Assembly (NCBI GenBank): GCA_948146395.1
Contig: OX411552.1
Coordinates: forward strand, 48,681,058-48,745,057
DNA: 64,000 bases
Origin: Fragum whitleyi
Taxonomy: Eukaryota; Mollusca; Bivalvia; Cardiida; Cardiidae
Reading direction: 5' to 3'
The translations under genes were made by a program, and so were the position numbers. Numbering within the stretch: the stretch's first letter is position 1; every line of letters starts with the position of its first letter. Below the pieces are notes generated by a model, which did no database searches, was not told where the DNA came from, and saw only the letters and a program-made list of their open reading frames with translations. Positions 38,301 to 47,800 of this stretch are shown here, piece after piece.

Positions 38301-41300
38301 TTTCAGGGCGAAACACCCATGGATCGTCCCAAACTTTCTCATCATGATGAATGCTCCAAACATTCGCTACAATCTGAAATGTGTAAGAACTTTACATTTG
38401 CCCCAAAAATCTCTACAAACTAAAGCAAAGATGTATATTTTTTTAGCTTATCTAAGATATAGTAGTATAATTTCCGTGTCGGTTACTGCGAAAGATTCTA
38501 TTTGAGATTTATCAATAACAACATAATCCAAATCCGTCTTTAACGTGAATATCTAATTAATGTAATACAATCATTTAAATCATTATTCGCTCTGTTCCTT
38601 TTGGAGAATTAGTAGCTTAAGCATAAAGGCCAGAAAATTTAAGAAAAATATTTGAATTGCATATATCAAACCAAAGAGGGTAATAAAATGTTAATCTTTA
38701 CCGAAGATAAATGCGCTTTAGAATTAGTATACATTTGTATCACAAAAGAGGCAGAAGTATGTATGTAACTTGTTCAACATGGCTCTAAATCACATGCTTT
38801 TGATACGTGCCTCGAGATATTAGCCTGTGCGTGACATTTCTTACAATTTGAAGTGTTCGTGAGGTGCAAACATTGGGTAGCGTAGACAGCCACACACTGT
38901 AAATATAAAACTACCTGATGGTCTACAGATACTTTGAGACATTATCTATCTACTAAACGCATAGTGAAGACTCTGATCAGACTGTGCGGAAGCACAGTCT
39001 GAACAGAGTCTTTGCTTTGCGCATAGTTGACATTGTTGGAAATCTCACGCACAGACTCATATAACTTCCATTTAGAAAATGTATTTTTAGTAACTTAAGG
39101 TTGGATTGGAAACTTTGCGCTTTGCATGCTTAGAACTGACAAATGTCCAAAACTAACTTGTGTTCCTGTCGGTATATTAAACCCCTCGAACTCGGTATCT
39201 TCCGAACATAAATGTGGCAACAAGAGTGGCGTCGGTGGCATTAGTCTTAACGTTTCCATGACAACGGCCTCCAGAAAGTCACAGTTCCGCTTGTCAACCA
39301 GGTTTGGTTCCCCGTTTATACCCACAACACGGTCTATTTCTTCTTGTATTTTCGTCTGGTACTCGGGATGATTCATTAGACATAGAAGAGCGTTCGGAAG
39401 AGTAGATGATGTTGTTATTATACCTATAGATTAGAAGAGAAATGCTGTTGCAAGTTCTAACGAATTCATCCAGGCTTGCATTCAGGATAACAACCCCGTA
39501 CGAACTGTTTGCAAATTATAGCCCGCTTTGCAAGCAAGTACACTTGCAAGGTGGATTATAACTAGCAAACAGTTGGTACCGTTTTGTCATCCTGAACGCA
39601 GAACAGGTCAATAATTAGAGGAAAGTGTTACCTAGCATACAGTTGCTACTTGGAATTTTTGTATACGACGTATTTCATATATGTCTTGACGGTTAACTTT
39701 GTGAATAAGTCTTCTTTTTATATCTTAAATACGATGATAATGGCACAAAAATATCGCAATGAATTATAGCGTGCAATTGTTTGTTGATTTGACAACGTCC
39801 ATCATTATTTTTCAGAACCACAATCATAATTTTGAGTATTAACAATGATTAATTTTCAAAAACAAAATCTTTAATTTTGATAACGACAACAGTTTATTCT
39901 GATATCCGTTGCCATTATTTATAACTAGAAAGCCATGAATGGCTTGAGTCGCTCCACAGGCTTGAAATTCTTGTAAAAGCAAATAAATGTTTTGACTAGA
40001 TTTTTAAATATTTGGGGTTCTACTGATGTTGAAAATGATTTTCAAAGTTTCAACTATATAACAGATAGAGAAATGACCTCTGCTATTAAAAGACATATTT
40101 TTCATCAAATAAAAATAATTTTTGACTGCATGATAATGGGTCACCCAAAGATCATACCAAAAATGTTTGATTGATATCCATCATTTACATTGGAGAAAAT
40201 GTTTTTCATAGTTTCCACTATGTAACATATTGAGAGTTGACCTCCACCCATAAAATGTATATTTTTCATCCAATCAAAATAATTTTTGGTACACTGATAA
40301 AGGGTCACTCAAGTATCATTCCAGTGAAATTTAATTGATATCCAAAAATCAAATCCTGAGAAAATGATTTTCAAAGTTTCCACTATATGACATATAGAGA
40401 AATGACCTCTGCCCATAAAATGCATATTTTTCATCCAATCAAAATAATTTTTGGTAAATTGATAAAGTGTTACTCAAGGATCATTCCAGTGAAATTTGGT
40501 TGATATCCATCCGTTACTTTCTGAGAAAATGATTTTCAAAGTTTCCACTATGTAACTTATAGAGAAATGACCTCCGCCCATAAAATACATATTTTTCATC
40601 CAATCACAATGATTTTTAGTAAACTGATAAAGGATCACTCAAGGATCATTCAAGTGAAATTTGGTTGATATCCATCATTTACATCCTGAGATAATGATTT
40701 TCAAAGTTTCCACTATATAACATATAGAGAAATGACCTCCGCCCATGAAATACATATTTTTCATCCAATCACAATGATTTTTTGTACACTGATAAAGGGT
40801 CACTCAAGGATCATTCAAGTGAAATTTGGTTGATATCCATCAGTTAGATTAAGAGAAAATGATTTTCAAAGTTTCCACTATATAACATATAGAGAAATGA
40901 CCTCCGCCCATAAAATGCATATTTTCCATCCGATCACAATGATTTTTTGTAGACTGATAAAGGGTCACCTAAGGATTATTCATGTAAAATTTAATTGGTA
41001 TCCATTGATTAGAATCTGAGAAAACTCACTTTTTACCGTATTTGGAAATAAGCCACGCCCATTAAATCCATGTTTTTCATTGGATCAAAATTTCTTGAAC
41101 AACTTTGAAAGAGGGCCACCCAAGGATCATTCCTGTGAAGTTTGGTTGAAATCCATCCAGTAGTTTCTGAGGAGAAGATTTTTAAAGAAAAGTTTACGAC
41201 CGGACGCACGCACGCACGGACGGACGGACGCACGACGGACACAACGCCATGACAATAGCCCCAGTGGCTTTCAGCCAGTGGAGCTAAAAACGACAAGTTT

Positions 41301-44300
41301 TCATCAATCCATTTTTAGAGAAATCCCCACCCCGCTTAGTTAAACTTTTGAGTAAGTCCTTACCGGCCGACATAATATCTAAAATGTTATTTTGAATCAT
41401 CTCATCTGTAAGTAGGGGCGTCTTTCCCTCACTAAGTTCTCTTTCTTGTTCTTCAAGATACCAGTCCGAGAGACCTCGAATTGTACCAGGGTTTCTAGTG
41501 TCCTGAATATCAGAAAATGTTCGAGGGGTCAGTGCAAAACTATTGTAAATGCCTATAGATATATAGGAACTTACAGCAGTTTTGCGCTGACCTCTCGTCA
41601 TTTGTAGTGCTTGGGTAGTACTTTAGACTGTACTTTGTTAAATTATGAGCCAATCTTATCCAACCGTCATGCAGTTGCTTGTTCTGTACAAAATGACCCT
41701 TTTCCACAATGTTTTGGCTTTACCGCTATAGATATGGTGGTCTTATGTTGCTCAACTGCTTGAGTTCAAAGACAGCATTTTGTTATACAATATACCTGGA
41801 CATACTGCTTTTTCTTGGCTAATGAAGCCCCCTTAAAATTGGGTCTCAAACACTTTATGAACCTTAAGCAGCCTCAGTCGGTCGCTACGCTCCCTCCTTT
41901 CGGCAATTTAAATCGTTTAATTTTCAATTATTAGCGTTTAACTATTACTTTAACTAGTAGAAAATAAAAAAAGTGAAAATATATGACAAAAGACTATAAA
42001 AACATATTCGAAAACCAAACCTGTGTTTAGGATGCAAAAAGGTTTGCGAAATCGTGAGCGAAACAAATTAAAATTTCTCAATCGTTTCATACTGAACGCA
42101 AGTCTAAATTCTCTTTTTAAAAATAAACATAGATTAATGGTTTAATTGAATATATATATACTTTTAAATTTCATAATTAAACATTTCGTCTGTTACTTCA
42201 TTCAAATTGGACCGGTCAAAAATGTCAACGCCTGATAATGGACTAAAGATGTTACCTTCATTTCATAGAAGAGTCTGTTTAACAAATTCTGTCGTGCATC
42301 CATCAGTTTGTCATATTTTGATTTGAAGAAAGGGGCGAATCGTAAACTCGGCAGTTTGAGCAGTAGGTTGTTGGCCATGGGGGCAGCAAAGAAATCAGCG
42401 CATGTCGTGTAATCCAGGTAATTCTGGAAATCTTCCTCTGTTCCCTGCTCCGCTATAAACTTGAAAAGAAATAATTCTTGTTAATGATAATAAGCTCACT
42501 GAGTGTCATAGCAGTTGTTTAAGCAGAAATCCATTTATCGCAAATACGAGTTCGACTAAATTCTCTGCTGAAAACAACAACAAGAGCTTTGTTTACTCCC
42601 CGTAGTAGGCCCTCAGGATTCCAAAGATGTGGGGTTTAATTGGAAAACTGTTTGCACCGTCTGGTGATCCTTAACGTAGGTCTTGAGTTGAAATCATATA
42701 TATATAAGAAAACTGTTTGCACCGTTTGGTGATCCTTAACGCCGGGCTGGGGTTGAAATCATATATGTACATGTAAACCCCAGCCCTGCCTTTAAGGATC
42801 ACCAAACGGTGCAAACAGTTTTCCAATTAAACCCCGCTTTGCACGCAGGTGCACGTGCAAAGCGGGTACCATTCGAAAACTGATTGCACTGTTTGGTAAT
42901 CCTGAACGCAGGGCTGATGTATGGTCATAAATAGATGTATAGAGCAATAGAACAGTGTCTTAAATTGGAAATGCACTGTTTTCTTTTCCCATAAAAAATG
43001 AATTTACTAAGAATGACTTTATTTGGAGACAGATATTGTGCATGTTCGTATTGGGCAGGCTAACTACTGAGTTGCCACTACCTGTTGCTTAACACATTTG
43101 CATAAAGTGAATGCATTTATGCAAAATGTATTTTATGTAAATGATTTAGAAAGTGGCAATAAAATATTTCAATATGTCTACATTTAAAGAACATTTAAAA
43201 CGCTTTTTATCAGGTTCGCTTTCCAATTTATATAAACAAAATGTAATGAATCCGTTTGGTTAGACCGAACCTCTATATTCATTATTACGAAAAGAAACTG
43301 TCAAAATAGTGACATTTTAGATAAAAAAAGTGCAATTTTCCCGACATTTACAACCACTTCCGTCCGCTTCAATGCAATTTTTCAACGTCCGTGCGCATTT
43401 AGATTTACCAAGATATGTTCAATTTTCTACATGGACCCGTGGTTGATGCCCTACAGAAGATAACGATTTCGAAATCTTCTTCGATTGTCGAATATTTTGT
43501 GATTTCAAATTGCCCAATTGGGCAAACATTAATCGATCTGACAATATTTCCCGATCGGACAATGTGACCAACCTGATAAACCGATATTCATACAGAAGAA
43601 TTAGACTTTCAGATATGTGATCCGTCACGCAAAAAGGGACCATCTAGGAAGTGCGAAAAGCATCGCCCCTGGTCAGACTGCGCGATCTGCGCAGACTGAC
43701 GAGGGTCGAAACTTTTTTCAATAAACAAATTTTCTGAATCTAGAATGAACATTCTACCTTCCTATGTATTTTTTTCCGAAGTTTGCCTTCTGGTTACTCT
43801 GTTCTTCATGCATTCTCTTTGCCAAATACTTATTCAACGGAGTTCCTAGATGGCCCCTGTGACGGGTTACATACATATTGTTTTTCGTGACCTGACATTG
43901 ACCTTAATAAAATCTGCACGTGCTCTTATCGGAAATTACTACTAAATGTGCCAAAAATATCTATATGTTTTGTAAATTGAAAAAAAAAAAGCGGCTGCCA
44001 ACGCTCGCCTGTTCATTATTTCTTAGGCAAATGCAAATACATGTATATGAACTTGGTACCTACAGAAAGGTCTTGTCCCATCCTCGGATACCCCGGGGTC
44101 TCCCTATTTGCTACGCTATATCGACCCCTGGGACAATTGGTCGATTTTCTCACGTGTTTGCGCTGGCTGAATTCTGTCTTTTCATTGGTGCCATCACGAT
44201 TTTCAGATGGAGAAGTCGGCCAATGAAAACTATCCTAACAAAACGAGTTCGATTCACCTGTCAAAATGGAGGACAGCTTTCGCTTGATTTGTGAGAAATT

Positions 44301-44773
44301 CGGTGTTTCGAGTTTGAAAGATTTTCAAAAAGAATGCTTGGAGAATCTACTGCAAAAAAAGGACGTTTTCTTGTCAGTGAAAACTGGGAGCGGGAAGAGT
44401 TTGTGTTATCACGCATTTTTTATGATATGGAGTAAAATGAACGAAGGTGAAAAGTGCCAAGTGCTGGTAGTTGCGCCACTCATTTCAATTATGAAAGAAC
44501 AATGCGATTATCTCAATTCAGTTGGACTAAAGAGTACCTATTTGGGGAAGGACAGTTCTGAGGATGCTGATATACTCAATGGACATTATGATTTCATATT
44601 TTCTTCACCGGAAAATTTACTGAATGTAAGCAAGTGGCGCCAGATGTTGCAGAAATCTGATTCTTTTCGCCTCATGGTTGTTGATGAAGCACATACCATT
44701 TTGCACTGGTAAGATATATACATAAGAGATATTAATTAATATATCAGTTATTTCTTATCCTAGGTAAAATAAT

Positions 44774-44810
<37 letters not shown>

Positions 44811-47800
44811 ACACACTGCCAGTTCAATTAAGGTAGTGGAATAATAATACTTACGCAACATTTCTGAACACATGAACTTTCATAATGTTGACGGAGGTTT
44901 CCTAATGAAGTTTACACTGTTAAAATTCAATACTTCCAAAATATTGCGGAACTATTACGGATCCACTACCTTAAATAAAACATATTAAGTTTCCCTAAAA
45001 TCTCATTACTAGACTTCTGTCTAAACCTTTAATTATACATTGTAAAACAAATTGAATGAGATCCAAAGCTTTGAGGAAGTTTAACCTGCAGGACCAGATG
45101 AATCAAATTTTAACCCAACCTCTCAGGAACTTACCTTAGGACTTCTGGATAATTGTTACTCAATAGAAATTTATACACCGGTTACATTTTTAGTCTGGTG
45201 TAAAATTATATGTAGTAAATTGCATACAACCAGAATTTAAATGTGAGGGAAACAATAGGTTCACACTAAAAAGGTGCTTATCACAAGCAATTTTTATGCC
45301 CCCGTATCGAGAAATCGGAGGCATATTGTTTTACTCATGTCCGTCTGTCTGTATGTCTGTCCGTCTGTCCGAAAACTTAACCTTTGCCTTTTCTCCAAAA
45401 GTATTTGACATGCAAAGCTGTACACCAAGTCAAGGTCATGTGACAAGGTCAAGGTCGTGTGTCAAGGTCATCTGTCAAGGTCAAACTTAAAAAAATGCTG
45501 TTCCGGGGGCATTCGTGTTTCACAAACTCATCTTGTTTTATTAGCTCCACCGGCCGAAGGCCACTGGGGCTATTGTCATGGCGTAACGCCGCGCTGTGTC
45601 TGTTGTCCGTACATAAACTTTTTATTTAAAAATCTTCTCCTCAAAAACTACTTGATGAATTTCAACCAAACTTCACAGGAATGATCCTTTGGTGACCCTC
45701 TTTCAAACTTGTCTAAGAAATTTTGATCCACTGAAAAAAAATTGATTGAATGGGCTTTGCTAATTTCCAAATATGGTAAAAAGTGGGTTTTCTCAGATTC
45801 TTATAGATGGATACCAATTTAATTTTACATGAATGATCCTTGAGTGACCCTTTATTATTCTATAAGAAATAATTGTGATCGGATGAAAATATGTATTTTA
45901 TGGGCTGACTAGAGGTCATTTTTATATATGTTATATAGTGGTAACTTTCAGAAACATTTTCTCAGAATCTAATTGATGGATATTTACTAAATTTCACTGG
46001 AATGATCCTGAGTGACCATTTATCAGTCTACCAAAAATTTCCTCAGGATGGATATTTACGAAATTTCACTGGAATGATCCTGAGTGACCATTTATCAGTC
46101 TACCAAAAATTATTGTCATCGGATGAAAATATACATTTTATGGGCAGAGGTCATTTCTCTATGTGTTATATAGGGGAAACTTTAAAAATCATTTCCTCAG
46201 AAGGTAACTCATGGATATCAATCAAACTTCATTGGTATGATCCTAGGGTGACCCATTAACATGCAGCCAAAATTATTCTGATTGGATGAAAAATTTGTCT
46301 TTTATGGGTGGAGGTCATTTCTCTTTTAGTTTATATAGATATATATTGGAAACTTTGAAAATCATTTTCAACATCAGTAGAACCCAAAATATCAAAAAAT
46401 CTAGTCAAAACTTTGATTTGCTATTACAAGAATTTCAAGCCTGTGGAGGGACTCAAGCCATTCATGGCTTTCTAGTTTAGAAATGTTTCTAGTGAGGATT
46501 CTGTTGGTCTTAGATGATATACTAATGTTAATGAAAGAAGTGATTTTCATAATTTAAATATAGGTGGTTATGGAATTCCTTTGTCCCACACAGGCTTTTC
46601 TACAAGTTTGCGTATAATTACATTTTCCTAAGTATTTTGTCCATGGACAAGTAAATACCAGGAAAAAACTTGAATAAAATTCTAAATAAAAATATGAAAT
46701 TAAATTGTCCTAATGGGTATATCAAAGGGTAGAACACATCTTTTTTAATGAAGAAAATGCTGGATCTCATCATTAAAAGCAATGTTTTCTTAGACTTTAG
46801 ATGCTCATTTGCGGACAAGTTCAATTTGATCCTGGACAAGTAGACCATTTTCTTATACTTGAAGAAGTATAAGAAAATGGTCTACTTGTCCAGGGACTGG
46901 GATAAATAATCCGTATTTCCACATCCTTGGTTTAAAGAACTTAAGGGAAATATACATCAAGAGCTGTATAATTTGCATTTGGCCAATTGGCTAATACTGT
47001 TTTTCTGCTAGGAAATTGGAAGCAGGCCTGAATGGAAGTAATACAGAACTTGGACTGGGTGGTCGTATCTAATTTTATTAGTAATAATTTTTTTTTCTGG
47101 TGGATTTTTAGCTTGGCTGTTTTTGAGAAAACCCGGGGTATTGCTATTTTCTTTGCGTTGTTGTTGCCGTCCTCATGCCAATACTTGACATTATATGATA
47201 TCTCTGGGTCCATTGAAGGCATTCACTTGAAACTTTGTGTACATTTTCACTGTCCAAAGAGTAACTTTATTATCAAGGATAACCCTAGATGCAATTTGTG
47301 CCAATATTGCCCCCCCCTTTTTAACTTACATTTCTTATCCACAATCGTATGCGGTGCTACATTTTGAATATTGAGCATAAATTCTGCTTAGAATCACCTC
47401 ATCATTATTTAGATGATGAAATCTTTAAAAGTATGGGATAGTATAGTTCTAAGCCAACAATTTATCTGTGTAATATTTGTGGAGTATCCACATCTTTTCA
47501 GTGGTGATAAAAACTATTTTTCTTCTGTTTCAGGGGAGAAGCAGACAGAGAAGACGAGCCCTTCCGCATTTGGTATGGCAGATTGAGCGAGGCACGATCC
47601 CTCATCAAGTGTCCAGTTTTACTTATAACAGCAACAGCAAACAAATCAGCGCGCAAAAAAATGCAGAAGAAATTTGCTATGCAGAATTGTTGTGAGCTGA
47701 TAGACAATCCAGACCGCCCTAATATAAAATTGTTTGCACAACAGTATAAACGGACAGTGCCGATTGAAAGGGTTTTAGAAAGACTGATTTATCTTGTAGA

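Noticed and set aside
37986..38423. 145-residue Asn/Ala-rich frame on the + strand
   Set aside because: Derived from the AACGCC-tailed repeat and antisense of P450 exon 5.
46941..47222. 93-residue antisense frame in the RecQ intron
   Set aside because: Overlaps a minus-strand copy of the AACGCC-tailed repeat; no domain. I checked it as a possible transposase remnant and saw none.
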